Shown: piece by piece, positions 16,225 through 24,668 of the stretch
How the letters are laid out: every line of letters begins with the position of its first letter
How positions within the stretch are numbered: the first letter of the stretch is position 1
Origin: Halegenticoccus tardaugens
GTDB lineage: Archaea > Halobacteriota > Halobacteria > Halobacteriales > Haloferacaceae
NCBI RefSeq assembly: GCF_004116405.1
Contig: NZ_SDIC01000009.1
Span: forward strand, 124,001-188,000
DNA: 64,000 nt
Direction of reading: 5' to 3'
Notes under the pieces: generated by a model
Told to the model about the DNA's origin: nothing
The model's input: the letters and a program-made list of their open reading frames with translations, nothing else
The model's database searches: none
Program-made: the position numbers and the translations under genes

Positions 16225-16468
16225 TGGCCATCCCCCTTCGGCTGTGAGACGAGGGTCGCCCAGTTCGATCGGCGCGCGGCGTCGCGGCGCTCCGTCGCCG
16301 CGACCCGTCGCGCGAGGGCTGACCGAGGGAGCGGAGCGACCGAGGGAGGCGGCTGGGGAGGACGAGGCCGAGAGCGTGTCGCGCCGCCGCGCGCGACTCG
16401 CGTCGCGGGCCTGGCGGACATGCAAAGGGCGAGGCGCGCGCCGCCGCCGGGCGCGCGCCGAGGGCTTT

Positions 16469-16792
16469 CTACATCTGGTACCGGCGCTCGTCGTCCCGCT
16501 GGGGGTACTGATCGCGTCCCGTCATCTCGTCGTAGGTCATCCCGGACAGGTACTCGTCGTAGGTCACGTCGTAGCTCCCGCGGAGCTGGAAGTCGAGATC
16601 GCCGGTGTCGACGGTCGACCGAAAGAGGACGTGGATCCCCCGGCGGACGAGTTCGTCGACGTCGTCGGTGCCGAACGCCGCCGCGAGCATCGCGAGTTCG
16701 TTCTTCGTCTCGCGGTCGAGGTCGACGGTCGGCGAATCGTCGATGTCGACGTAGATCGACTTCACGTCGTCGTTCAACTGGTCGAGGCTCAT
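16469..16792 (-). CDS. Conserved haloarchaeal hypothetical protein
   Basis: 107 residues. It starts MSLDQLNDDVKSIYVDIDDSP, has a helical core (DLDRETKNELAMLAAAFGTDDVDELVRRGIHVLFR, about 24-58) that looks like a ribbon-helix-helix or small helical bundle, then a polar Tyr/Asp-rich tail (YDVTYDEYLSGMTYDEMTGRD). No function is recognised. The 240 bases between its 3' end and the toxin module are GC-rich with GAGCGACCGAGGGAG-like repeats and hold no supported gene. Confidence 0.6.
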   Translation of the reverse strand: MSLDQLNDDVKSIYVDIDDSPTVDLDRETKNELAMLAAAFGTDDVDELVRRGIHVLFRSTVDTGDLDFQLRGSYDVTYDEYLSGMTYDEMTGRDQYPQRDDERRYQM

Positions 16793-16905
16793 GTCGTCCG
16801 AATCGCTCGGACGCGGAATACCCCTTTCGACTCGTCGGCGCGCACGGCGGGCGACTCGTCACCGGACCGGAGGGGAGCGATCGAGCCGTCGCAGTCGAGA
16901 GCGCC

Positions 16906-17166
16906 CTACTCCGGGAGCGGCTCGTCGCAGTGCGGACAGCGGTCCAGGGCGGCGGCGACGTCGGCACCGCAGGCGTCGCAGGTCGCCCGCTCGACGGCCG
17001 CGGAATCGCCGCCGCGCAGCAACCGGACGACCGTGCTGACGGCCACCAACGTGAAACCCAGGAACACCCAGGCGAACGGTCCGAACACGACCAGCACGAA
17101 GAGCAAGACGGGGAGCGCCACCGCGCCGAACCCGGCGAGGACGACCGCTCGGACCGAAACGCGCAT
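16906..17166 (-). CDS. Small membrane protein with C-terminal zinc knuckle
   Basis: 86 residues. Two hydrophobic helices (about 5-25 and 28-48) form a membrane hairpin, then a soluble tail has two CxxC knuckles (CDACGA and CPHCDE, about 62-80), a zinc-ribbon arrangement. The topology places the knuckle in the cytoplasm by the positive-inside rule (RVSVRA and RLLRGGD flanks), but that is weak. Similar proteins are frequent in haloarchaea; function unknown. Confidence 0.65.
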   Translation of the reverse strand: MRVSVRAVVLAGFGAVALPVLLFVLVVFGPFAWVFLGFTLVAVSTVVRLLRGGDSAAVERATCDACGADVAAALDRCPHCDEPLPE

Positions 17167-17273
17167 GCGGAGTCTCGACGCAACAGGCCTATAATACTTT
17201 CCCGACCGATCCTGGTGGACGGATGACGGATCGGATCAGCAGCCCTAAACCGCGACCGGACCAAGGAACGTCG

Positions 17274-18200
17274 ATGACCGACAGCGCGACCGCGCTCGGG
17301 TCGGACGCGGACGTCGAGGCGGTCCGCGAGGCGCTCGTCGAGTGGTACGAGGCGGACCACCGCGACTTCCCGTGGCGTCGCACCGACGACCCCTACGCGA
17401 TCCTCGTCTCGGAGGTGATGAGCCAGCAGACCCAGCTCGAACGCGTCGTCGAGGCGTGGGCGGCGTTTCTCGATCGTTGGCCGACCGTCGAAGCCCTCGC
17501 CGAAGCGGACAGGAGCGACGTGGTCGGCTTCTGGACGGGCCACAGCCTCGGGTACAACAACCGCGCGAAGTACCTCCACGAGGCGGCGAAGCAGGTCGTC
17601 GAGGAGCACGGTGGGTCGTTTCCTCGGACGCCCGAGGGGCTTCAGGAGCTCATGGGCGTCGGCCCGTACACCGCGAACGCGGTGGCGAGCTTCGCGTTCA
17701 ACGGGGGAAACGCGGTGGTCGACACGAACGTGAAGCGGGTGCTCCACCGCGCGTTCGCAGAAATCCATACTGCGGACGACCCGGACTACGAAACCGTTGC
17801 GAACGCGCTCATGCCGCCCGGAGAGTCCCGAATCTGGAACAACGCGATCATGGAGCTGGGTGGTGTCGCCTGCGGGAAGACGCCCCGGTGTGACGAGGCC
17901 GGATGTCCGTGGCGAGAGTGGTGTTACGCCTACCAAACTGGCGACTTCACCGCGCCCGACGTACCCACACAGCCGAGCTTCGAGGGGAGTCGGCGACAGT
18001 TCCGGGGGCGCGTGGTTCGACTCCTCGGTGAACACGACGAAATGGATCTGGACACGCTTGGGCATCGGATTCGAGTGGATTACACACCCAACGGTGAGCA
18101 CGGGCGAGAGTGGCTTCGAGATCTCCTCTCAGACCTCTCTGGCGACGGTCTTGTCCAGATTGAAGAAGGGAACGATCAAACGACCGCTCGACTCCGATAG
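17274..18200 (+). CDS. mutY: A/G-specific adenine DNA glycosylase (MutY type)
   Basis: 308 residues. HhH-GPD superfamily: the MutY motif SEVMSQQTQ with catalytic Glu47, the helix-hairpin-helix GVGPYTANAV (Tyr where EndoIII has its lyase Lys), and catalytic Asp150 in VVDTNVKRVL. It excises A opposite 8-oxoG. Cysteines for a 4Fe-4S cluster are present with spacing C-x5-C-x4-C-x5-C rather than the bacterial C-x6-C-x2-C-x5-C. The C-terminus has a short winged-helix-like domain in place of the usual Nudix-like 8-oxoG recognition domain. An upstream in-frame ATG at 17223 exists; 17274 aligns better with the family start. Confidence 0.88.
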   Translation: MTDSATALGSDADVEAVREALVEWYEADHRDFPWRRTDDPYAILVSEVMSQQTQLERVVEAWAAFLDRWPTVEALAEADRSDVVGFWTGHSLGYNNRAKYLHEAAKQVVEEHGGSFPRTPEGLQELMGVGPYTANAVASFAFNGGNAVVDTNVKRVLHRAFAEIHTADDPDYETVANALMPPGESRIWNNAIMELGGVACGKTPRCDEAGCPWREWCYAYQTGDFTAPDVPTQPSFEGSRRQFRGRVVRLLGEHDEMDLDTLGHRIRVDYTPNGEHGREWLRDLLSDLSGDGLVQIEEGNDQTTARLR

Positions 18201-18249
18201 TCTGGTTCGATTCGCTGGACTAATCCCTCAGAGCCACAGGACGACTCAC

Positions 18250-18261
18250 GGCTCTGTTGAA
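18250..18261 (+). repeat. Left terminal inverted repeat of IS6-like element
   Basis: GGCTCTGTTGAA, matched by the reverse complement at 18888-18899. It is 49 bases downstream of the mutY stop. Confidence 0.55.
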
Positions 18262-18356
18262 GTTATTTAAAATCTGATAATGGCGGTGTGCTGAATAGAG
18301 GGCGCGTACGCACCGGAGCGATGGGGGAGCCCTCTCCCAGTAAGGCTCGCGCTGTT

Positions 18357-18797
18357 TCAGTCTTCGACCGGGGCGTGTTCGTCGTAGTACCGCACGAGAA
18401 TGGCGAGGTACACGAGTTTACACGTAATCGCGACCCCACCACCAAGCGCAGTCACCCGTGGATTGCGCTTGTACGCCCCGTAGAGACCATAGCAGTACGC
18501 GACGGCGTTCAGTCCGTTGAGAACACCGGGTAGATTGGCCTCAAATACCTCGTGACCGTCTTCGAGCCAGAGTTGCTCTCCGAGGACGCTCCGGCTTATC
18601 CACGCGTCCTTGTTCTCCGGCTCCGGGAAAAGAATTGGATTGATGACGACGTAGAGCAGCGTCAAACCGACCATCCGCCAGTCACGACGGTACAGGCCGA
18701 GTAGTAAGACTGGTCCCATTGGGAGACGGGTGTATCCACTCCACGGATTCGTGTGTCGTGCCCAAAACTCATCACCGAGAACGTCGGTAAGCGCCAT
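18357..18797 (-). CDS. DUF6653 family membrane protein
   Basis: 146 residues from the ATG at 18797. The N-terminus FWARHTNPWSGYTRLPMGP leads into several hydrophobic helices (about 28-58, 85-108 and 115-138), with the family-like WSGYTR and NPILFP elements. DUF6653 proteins are small haloarchaeal membrane proteins with no known function. A longer frame begins at 18857 inside the element terminus, but homologues typically begin near the FWxRHxNPWS motif. The gene lies wholly between the inverted repeats, so it appears to be cargo. Confidence 0.7.
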   Translation of the reverse strand: MALTDVLGDEFWARHTNPWSGYTRLPMGPVLLLGLYRRDWRMVGLTLLYVVINPILFPEPENKDAWISRSVLGEQLWLEDGHEVFEANLPGVLNGLNAVAYCYGLYGAYKRNPRVTALGGGVAITCKLVYLAILVRYYDEHAPVED

Positions 18798-18887
18798 AGA
18801 GTCAGGTACGCGAAGGCCTCGTATCAATTTGCGGTATACTCCCTCTGTGTTCAGCACGATTACTGAAACCTATTACCAACAGAGGGT

Positions 18888-18899
18888 TTCAACAGAGCC
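18888..18899 (-). repeat. Right terminal inverted repeat of IS6-like element
   Basis: Reverse complement of the repeat at 18250-18261. Just inside it a second AGAGGG...CCTCTGT block and GTGCTGAA (reverse complement) extend the resemblance. Confidence 0.55.
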
Positions 18900-19069
18900 A
18901 AAATTGTCTATGTGAGATTTCCCTTAGGACCTTTTACCTGACTTGCGGGGGAAGTTCTCGTCCGCCTCCGTCGGCGAGCCGCTCTCGACGCGCGGCGAAC
19001 GCCGTCGCTGGCGAAATCAGATACTAACCCACCGTCGTCGTTTTGTTCCCGCGCGCCGACGGGCTTCGC

Positions 19070-19678
19070 ATGGGGGATACGGAAACGGACGCGGACCCAG
19101 ACACGGACACGCGCGTCGTCGCGCTCGCCGGGAGTCTCCGGCGGCGGAGTTACACGCGGCTCGGGCTGGAACACGCGCTCCGCGGCGTCGAGGAGGCCGG
19201 CGGGACCGGCTCGCTGATCGACCTCCGGGAGTACGACCTGCCGATGCTGAACGCCGACCTCGACGGCGTGGGCGACAGCGAGCGCCTCGTGCGCGCGGTC
19301 GGGGAAGCCGACGCGGTGCTGCTCGGAACGCCGATGTACCACGGCTCCTACTCCGGCGTGCTGAAGAACGCGCTCGACTACTGCGGGTTCGACGAGTTCG
19401 GCGGAAAGACGGTGGGCCTCCTCGCCGTCTCCGGCGGGGCGTTCCCGGTCACGGCGCTCGAACACCTCCGGTCGGTCTGTCGGGCACTCAACGCGTGGGT
19501 CGTGCCGCACCAAGCCGCGATACCCCGGGCGTCGAACGCGTTCGACGGGGACGAGTTCACGGACGGGGGGATGGAAACGCGCGTCCGCGTGCTGGGCCAG
19601 CGCGCCGTCCAGCACGCGCACATCGAACCGGACCCGGCGACCTTCGAAAGCGGGCAGAACAAGGGTGCGGACAAGTGA
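19070..19678 (+). CDS. NADPH-dependent FMN reductase family protein
   Basis: 202 residues. Flavodoxin-like fold of the NADPH:FMN reductase/azoreductase family: VVALAGSLRRRSYTRLGLEHAL (phosphate-binding loop GSLRxxS), the conserved GTPMYHGSYSGVLKNALDY and the C-terminal ALNAWVVPHQ. It transfers hydride to FMN or a quinone-like acceptor in the cytosol. The first 20 residues are an acidic D/T-rich extension. Start chosen at ATG 19070. The 170 bases upstream, next to the IS-like element, hold no other gene. Confidence 0.85.
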   Translation: MGDTETDADPDTDTRVVALAGSLRRRSYTRLGLEHALRGVEEAGGTGSLIDLREYDLPMLNADLDGVGDSERLVRAVGEADAVLLGTPMYHGSYSGVLKNALDYCGFDEFGGKTVGLLAVSGGAFPVTALEHLRSVCRALNAWVVPHQAAIPRASNAFDGDEFTDGGMETRVRVLGQRAVQHAHIEPDPATFESGQNKGADK

Positions 19679-19690
19679 CGCGAGCGACGC

Positions 19691-20788
19691 TCACTCGGCG
19701 CGAGTAACCCCACCGGGCAGCCACGACGGCGGGTCCCGCCGCTCGCGGATCGGCAGGTCCGGGTCGCCCGCGATTGCCCGGGCGTCCGCGGCGCTCCAGA
19801 CGGGTCCGTCCTCGTGGAAGACGCCGTTCAGCCGCCCGTTCTCCCGCTGCTTCGGCAGGTAGGCGGGCTTCAACATGAGCGACCAGAAGAAGTCGCCGTC
19901 GAGGTCGCTCTCGCGAACGACGTCGGCCAGAGACGCGTAGTGCGGGTGGGTGACGTCCGGCGGTTCGTCCCGCGTCCGCTGCCACTCCGTGAGCCAGACC
20001 GGTCGTCCGTGTTCGTCGCCGAACCGCCGCGCGTCGGCGAACGCGTCCCTCGCGCGCTCCCGCGTCGGCGGCAGGTTGTGGTGAAACTGGAACGCGTCGA
20101 GCCTCGGTTCCTCGAACGCGAGGTTGGTTTCGAGATCCTTACAGCCCATCGTGAGCGGAACGTCTCCCCGGCCGTCGTCGGCGACGCGGAGCATCCGACG
20201 GGCGAAGCGCAGCCGCTCCGCCCAGCCGCCGGGTTCGTTCATGATCTCGATCGCGAGCAGGCGATCGTCGTCGCCGTAGCGCTCCGCGAACCACTCGACG
20301 TACTCCCGCGGTCCGCCGGTCGTTCGTCGGTCGCCCCGATCGAGGCGGAGTGCGCGCCTCGCGGTTCCGAACAGCCCACGCGGCCGGCGCTCCGACCAGC
20401 GGCGCTCGTTTCGGATCACGTCCGCGGCCGGCGAACAGACCGCGCAGGCCGTCTCTGGATCACGATCCCGCAGGTGCTCGCGCGTCGGTTCCCGGCCCGC
20501 GCTCTCGAACAGGATCGGCAGCGCGCGGAGTCCCTCCACCGCCGCCGAGTCGAGGAAGTGATCGAGGGCGCGCTCCAGCCCGCCGGGCTCGTCGAGCCAG
20601 TACTCGTAGCTGACGAAGAATCGGATCGCGTTCAGGTTCAGCCGCGCCGCGTAGCCGAGGTCGCGCTCGACCGACAGCGGCTCGTACTCGCGCCACGCCT
20701 GGTGGGCGTTGAACGCCCGAGCGGGGACGTACACCGCGCCGCGAATCCCGGCGAGCGACCGAATCGAAGGAGACGACTGAGACGACAT
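19691..20788 (-). CDS. Glycoside hydrolase-like (GH5-type) protein
   Basis: 365 residues. TIM-barrel cellulase-like architecture: an N-terminal strand IRGAVYVPARAFNAHQ, NLNAIRFFVSYEYWL, then AIEIMNEPGGW with presumed acid/base Glu185 and VWLTEWQ with presumed nucleophile Glu268, the two-glutamate pattern of clan GH-A. There is no signal peptide or Tat motif, so it is predicted to be cytosolic. The start context MSSQSSPSIRS is plausible. It converges with the flavin reductase gene. The substrate, and whether it acts on glycans at all, is uncertain. Confidence 0.75.
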   Translation of the reverse strand: MSSQSSPSIRSLAGIRGAVYVPARAFNAHQAWREYEPLSVERDLGYAARLNLNAIRFFVSYEYWLDEPGGLERALDHFLDSAAVEGLRALPILFESAGREPTREHLRDRDPETACAVCSPAADVIRNERRWSERRPRGLFGTARRALRLDRGDRRTTGGPREYVEWFAERYGDDDRLLAIEIMNEPGGWAERLRFARRMLRVADDGRGDVPLTMGCKDLETNLAFEEPRLDAFQFHHNLPPTRERARDAFADARRFGDEHGRPVWLTEWQRTRDEPPDVTHPHYASLADVVRESDLDGDFFWSLMLKPAYLPKQRENGRLNGVFHEDGPVWSAADARAIAGDPDLPIRERRDPPSWLPGGVTRAE

Positions 20789-20913
20789 GACTGATCCGAA
20801 GGATCGGGTCGCCAGTAGCATGAGGTTTTCACCGGCTCGGCGAGACAGTCGCGCGACGACGATTGTCGGTCGAGACGACAACGGTTTTGGCTTTCGGTCG
20901 CGCGCCACAGCGC

Positions 20914-21501
20914 ATGCACGCCATCACGCGGAGCGGGTGGATCGAGGTGATCACCGGCTCCATGTTCTCCGGGAAGACCGAGGAACTCCTCCGCCGCCTC
21001 CGGCGCGCCGAGATCGCCGGGCAGGAGATCGCGACGTTCAAACCCGCGGTGGACGACCGCTACGGCGGGGCGACCATCGGCTCGCACGACGGTCGCGGGT
21101 GGGACGCGACCGTCGTCGACGCCGACGGCGAGGGCGTCTGGACCATCCGCGACCGGTTGAACGGCGAGGAGGTCGTCGCCGTCGACGAGGCGAACTTCTT
21201 CTCGAACGAGCTGATCGACGTGTGTGAGGCGCTCGCGACGGACGGCCGACGGGTGATCGTCTGCGGGACCGACCAGACGTTCCGCGGCGAGCCCTTCGAA
21301 CCGCTCCCCCAGTTGATGGCGCTGGCGGAGTACGTCGACAAGTTGCAGGCGATCTGTACCGTCTGCGGCGAGCCGGCCTCGCGGAACCAGCGGCTCATCG
21401 ACGGCGCGCCCGCCCACGCCGGCGATCCGACGATCATGGTCGGCGCGGCCGAGTCCTACGAGGCGCGATGTCGGAACTGTCATACCGTCCTCACCGACTA
21501 G
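20914..21501 (+). CDS. tdk: Thymidine kinase
   Basis: 195 residues. Type II thymidine kinase: the P-loop ITGSMFSGKTEEL (14-26), the DEANFF catalytic/Mg region (about 90), the lasso region with the zinc cysteine pair CTVCGE and a second pair CRNCH at the C-terminus, and substrate residues in VGAAESYEARC. It phosphorylates thymidine in salvage. The start is the internal ATG 20914, which begins MHAITRSGWIEVITGS. It is followed with 8 bases spacing by a GTG-started membrane protein, so the two may share a transcript. Confidence 0.93.
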   Translation: MHAITRSGWIEVITGSMFSGKTEELLRRLRRAEIAGQEIATFKPAVDDRYGGATIGSHDGRGWDATVVDADGEGVWTIRDRLNGEEVVAVDEANFFSNELIDVCEALATDGRRVIVCGTDQTFRGEPFEPLPQLMALAEYVDKLQAICTVCGEPASRNQRLIDGAPAHAGDPTIMVGAAESYEARCRNCHTVLTD

Positions 21502-21509
21502 GTGGGACC

Positions 21510-22112
21510 GTGACGACGTGGGTCGAAAATCCCCGGGGCGGCCGCGACCGCGGACCGCGCGGTCTCGCGCGCGCCTGGGTCGAGGTGCTAGTCCGTCCGC
21601 GCCGGTTCTTCCGAAACGGCGTCGCGCCCGGCGATCAAGCGCCCGGGCTCGTCTTCGGCGTCGCGGTCGCCCTCCTGTACGTCGGCGGCCTGTTCGCCTT
21701 CTCGCCGGGCGAGATCCCCTCGATCGGGGTCGGACCGGGCCTGTCGGCGCTCCTCTCGCTCCTCCTCGTCGGCCTGATCGTCGCGCCCGCGGCGCTCCAC
21801 CTGACCGCCGCCCTCCAGACGGTGCTTCTCATCCTCGCCGTCCGATCGCGCGCCGGCGTGAGCGAAACCGTCCAGACGATCGCCTACGCGGCCGCGCCCT
21901 GCGTCTTCGCGGGGATCCCGGTTCCGGAGGTCCGGGCGCTCTGCGCCGTCTACGGCGCGGTACTGCTCGCCGTGGGGATCGGCGTGGTCCACCGCACGAC
22001 GCTCGCCCGCGCGGCGCTGGCGTCCGCCCTCCCCGCGGCGCTCGTGTTCGGGTACGGCTTCCGCGGCTTCGGCGCGGTGCTGACGTTGCTCCGGCAGTGG
22101 TACATTATTTGA
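21510..22112 (+). CDS. Yip1-like multi-span membrane protein
   Basis: 200 residues from a GTG, with about five hydrophobic spans (about 48-68, 80-108, 115-135, 140-165, 175-195) after a basic N-terminus (PRGLARAWVEVLVRPRRFFRN). The layout, a short cytosolic N-terminus ending in RPRRFF followed by closely spaced helices, is the Yip1/DUF1282 pattern seen in many haloarchaeal membrane proteins. Function unknown. It immediately follows tdk. Confidence 0.6.
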   Translation: MTTWVENPRGGRDRGPRGLARAWVEVLVRPRRFFRNGVAPGDQAPGLVFGVAVALLYVGGLFAFSPGEIPSIGVGPGLSALLSLLLVGLIVAPAALHLTAALQTVLLILAVRSRAGVSETVQTIAYAAAPCVFAGIPVPEVRALCAVYGAVLLAVGIGVVHRTTLARAALASALPAALVFGYGFRGFGAVLTLLRQWYII

Positions 22113-22135
22113 CGGGGCGCGCGTACGTCGGAGCG

Positions 22136-22399
22136 ATGCTCACGCTGGATCTCGACGACTTCATGTTCGAGTTGCAGGACGGGACGATAAAACACGTCGG
22201 CGCGCCGACGACCGCGGCGACGGCGAAGTTGTACCACGTCGAGCGCGCGGAGGCTCGCGCGTTCGGCGACAGCCAGGTGAAACTCGCCTTCGCCGACGAC
22301 GAGGGGAACGAGATCGAAGTCGCGCTCGATCCCGACGCGGCGAATTCGGTCGTCTCGGACGTCGAGCGGCTTCGTAAAGAGGATTCAGTGTTCGAATAG
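22136..22399 (+). CDS. Conserved haloarchaeal hypothetical protein
   Basis: 87 residues, a beta-rich acidic protein (MLTLDLDDFMFELQDG, VGAPTTAATAKLYHV, EVALDPDAANSVVSDVERL). No domain is recognised. It is separated from the upstream membrane protein gene by 23 bases, so it may be in the tdk operon. Confidence 0.6.
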   Translation: MLTLDLDDFMFELQDGTIKHVGAPTTAATAKLYHVERAEARAFGDSQVKLAFADDEGNEIEVALDPDAANSVVSDVERLRKEDSVFE

Positions 22400-22498
22400 C
22401 ACGCGACCGTTCGGGAGCGCGTCGGCGGATCGCACCGATCCGTTCCGATAGCGGACTTTCGACAACAGTTTTAGTGCGGGCCCATTCTGTCCGCTCAA

Positions 22499-24643
22499 AT
22501 GGGTTCGTGTATCATCTGCGGTACCGACGTTGACGGGAGAATTTGTAAGAGCCACGAAGAGGACGTCGTCTTCGAGTTTCGCGGAGACAGACCGGGGCAG
22601 CTCGTGCCGGGGCGCTTCTACAGCGGGCGGGTGGACGGCTACGCCGACTTCGGGGTGTTCGTCGACCTCGCGCCGGGCGTCACCGGGTTGCTCCACCGGA
22701 GCGAACTCGACCGCCGGCTCGAAAGCCTCGACTGGGAGCCGGGCGACACGGTCTACGTTCAGGTGAAGAACGTCCGGGACAACGGGAACGTCGACCTCGG
22801 CTGGTCGATCCGCCAGTCGCAGCGCGAGTTCCGCGGCGCGCTCGTCCAGGGCGCGGAGGGCGACCGCGACGCCGACGGGTCCGACGACGCCGTGGACGAG
22901 TCGGCGGACGAGACCGGAGAGACGGACGCGTCGAACGGGGGCGACGAGAGCCGAGCCAAGCGAACAGGCGACGGCGGACGGGTTCGAACCGACGACGAGG
23001 CGTCGGCGGACCGGAGCGCGAGCGACTCGACGGCCGGCGCGGCCGAGAAAGTCGACGCCGGTGGGGGCGACGAGACCGACGCCCCCGAACGGTCGGAGGA
23101 TCTCGACCGCGTCGAGATCGGGACGCTCTCGAACCGCGTCGGCGACCGGGTTCGGATCGAGGGAGAAGTCGTCAGCGCGCACCAGACCGGCGGGCCGACC
23201 GTCTTCGAGCTTCGCGACGAGACGGGCGTCGTCGACTGCGCGGCCTTCGTCGAGGCGGGGGTCCGGGCGTATCCCAGCGTCGAGGTCGGCGACACGGTTC
23301 GACTGGACGGGGAGGTCGAACTTCGTCGCAACGAGATTCAGGTCGAGACCGAGGCGCTCGTCGAACTCGCGGGCGAGGACAGGGAGGCGGTCCAGCGTCG
23401 GCTCGCGGACGCTCTCACCGACCGGGCGCGGCCCGAGGCGCTGACGCCGCTGGCACCGCACGGGCCGGTCGAAGCGGTCGAGGAACGGCTCCTCGACGCC
23501 GCCGAAGCCGTCCGCCGCGCGGTGCTGGAGTCGCGACCGATCGTGGTCAGACACACCGCGACGGCGGACGGGTACGTCGCCGGCGCGGCGGTCGAGCGCG
23601 CCGTCCTGCCGCTCATCCGCGAGGAGTACGCGAAGAGCGACGCCGAGTACCACTACTTCAAGCGGCGGCCGCTCGACGGCGCGGTGTACGGTATGGACGA
23701 CGCGACGAACGACGTGACGCGCATGCTCGTGGACCGCGACCGCCACGGGGAGAAGCTGCCGCTGGTCCTGCTGCTCGGGACGGGAAGCACCGTCGAGTCG
23801 AGCGACGGGCTCGGCCTGCTCGGCGTCTACGGCGCGAAGCGCGTCGTCGTGGACGCGGCGACCGCCGACGAAGCGGTCGAATCGGACGCCGACGTCCTCG
23901 TCAGCCCCGACGTCGCGGACGCGGATGCGGGCGCCGGGAGCCTCTCGACCGGCGCGCTCGCGGCGAACCTCGCTGGCGCGATCAACGAGGACGTCCGCGA
24001 CGACCTCTCGCACCTCCCCGCGGTCAGCTACTGGGAGGACGCCCCGGAGGGGTACCTCGACCTCGCCGCCGAGGCAGGGTACGACGAGAACACCGTGGCG
24101 CAGCTTCGCGAGGCCGTCGCGCTGGAGGCGTACTACCAGTCGTACCAGGACAAGCGCGAGCTCATCACCGACCTCCTGTTCGGCGACGCCGTGGCGGCGG
24201 AGTCGGCCGGCGAAGACGCCGGTCGCAGCCTCGCGGCCCACATCAGCGAGCAGTTCCGCGTGAAGTTGACCGACGAGGTCGAGACCGCGGAAGCCAACCT
24301 CGAACGCCGCGAGGAGGGCGGGGTCTCCTTCGCCGTCCTCGACACCGACGCGTTCACCCACCGGTTCGACTTCCCGCCGAAGGCGCTGCTTCTCGAGGAA
24401 CTCCACCGGCGACAGCGCGACGGCGACCGCTTCGTGACGGTCGGCGTCGCGATGGACGAACTGTACCTCCGGAGCACCGACGAACTGGACGTGCGCGCCG
24501 TCGCGGCCGCGGCCGCCGAGAAGGCCCCGCAGGCCGGAATCGGCGTCATGGGCGTCCGCGAGGGTCGAATCGAGTTCCTCGCGGGCGCGAGGGAGGCTGC
24601 GACGGAGGCCGTGATCGAAGCCGTCGCGGAGCAGTTCGAGTGA
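22499..24643 (+). CDS. DHH-superfamily (RecJ-like) protein with degenerate catalytic motifs
   Basis: 714 residues. Domains in order: an N-terminal zinc knuckle (CIICGTDVDGRICKSH, 4-19), an S1-type OB fold (about 34-100, SGRVDGYADFGVFVDL), a long acidic disordered linker (about 118-205), a second OB fold (about 205-300), and a DHH/RecJ-like region (about 345-600). Motif I is HTATADG (352-358). Where canonical DHH proteins have D(S/T)GS, this one has GTGS (427-430), and the DHH triad reads Asp452-Ala-Ala, so catalysis is probably lost. A TATA element (ttttag, about 30 bases upstream) fits a leaderless start. Possible roles are binding or scaffolding of nucleic acid. Confidence 0.85.
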   Translation: MGSCIICGTDVDGRICKSHEEDVVFEFRGDRPGQLVPGRFYSGRVDGYADFGVFVDLAPGVTGLLHRSELDRRLESLDWEPGDTVYVQVKNVRDNGNVDLGWSIRQSQREFRGALVQGAEGDRDADGSDDAVDESADETGETDASNGGDESRAKRTGDGGRVRTDDEASADRSASDSTAGAAEKVDAGGGDETDAPERSEDLDRVEIGTLSNRVGDRVRIEGEVVSAHQTGGPTVFELRDETGVVDCAAFVEAGVRAYPSVEVGDTVRLDGEVELRRNEIQVETEALVELAGEDREAVQRRLADALTDRARPEALTPLAPHGPVEAVEERLLDAAEAVRRAVLESRPIVVRHTATADGYVAGAAVERAVLPLIREEYAKSDAEYHYFKRRPLDGAVYGMDDATNDVTRMLVDRDRHGEKLPLVLLLGTGSTVESSDGLGLLGVYGAKRVVVDAATADEAVESDADVLVSPDVADADAGAGSLSTGALAANLAGAINEDVRDDLSHLPAVSYWEDAPEGYLDLAAEAGYDENTVAQLREAVALEAYYQSYQDKRELITDLLFGDAVAAESAGEDAGRSLAAHISEQFRVKLTDEVETAEANLERREEGGVSFAVLDTDAFTHRFDFPPKALLLEELHRRQRDGDRFVTVGVAMDELYLRSTDELDVRAVAAAAAEKAPQAGIGVMGVREGRIEFLAGAREAATEAVIEAVAEQFE

Positions 24644-24668
24644 GCGCGAACGGTCGTGCGGGCGTCGC

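Larger units (their letters stand above)
18250..18899. mobile_element. IS6-like element with DUF6653 cargo, no transposase
   Basis: The two ends carry the IS6-family-type terminal inverted repeat: GGCTCTGTTGAA at 18250-18261 and its reverse complement TTCAACAGAGCC at 18888-18899. The similarity extends inwards: both ends contain GTGCTGAA followed by an AGAGGG block about 40 bases in. The 650-base interior encodes only the DUF6653 protein. No 8-base target duplication is visible (flanks cgactcac and aaaattgt), so one end may come from another insertion or from adjacent deletion. The interior is less GC-rich than the surrounding genes. Confidence 0.55.

Noticed and set aside
16225-16468. Possible CRISPR or repeat array in the GAGCGACCGAGGGAG-rich segment
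   Set aside because: Short degenerate repeats with no constant-length spacers; common haloarchaeal intergenic sequence.
18900-18907. Target-site duplication for the IS6-like element
   Set aside because: The 8 bases on each side (cgactcac and aaaattgt) do not match.
22385-24406. Long minus-strand frame antisense to the DHH-superfamily gene
   Set aside because: No recognisable domain; the composition is typical of a reverse-strand shadow.
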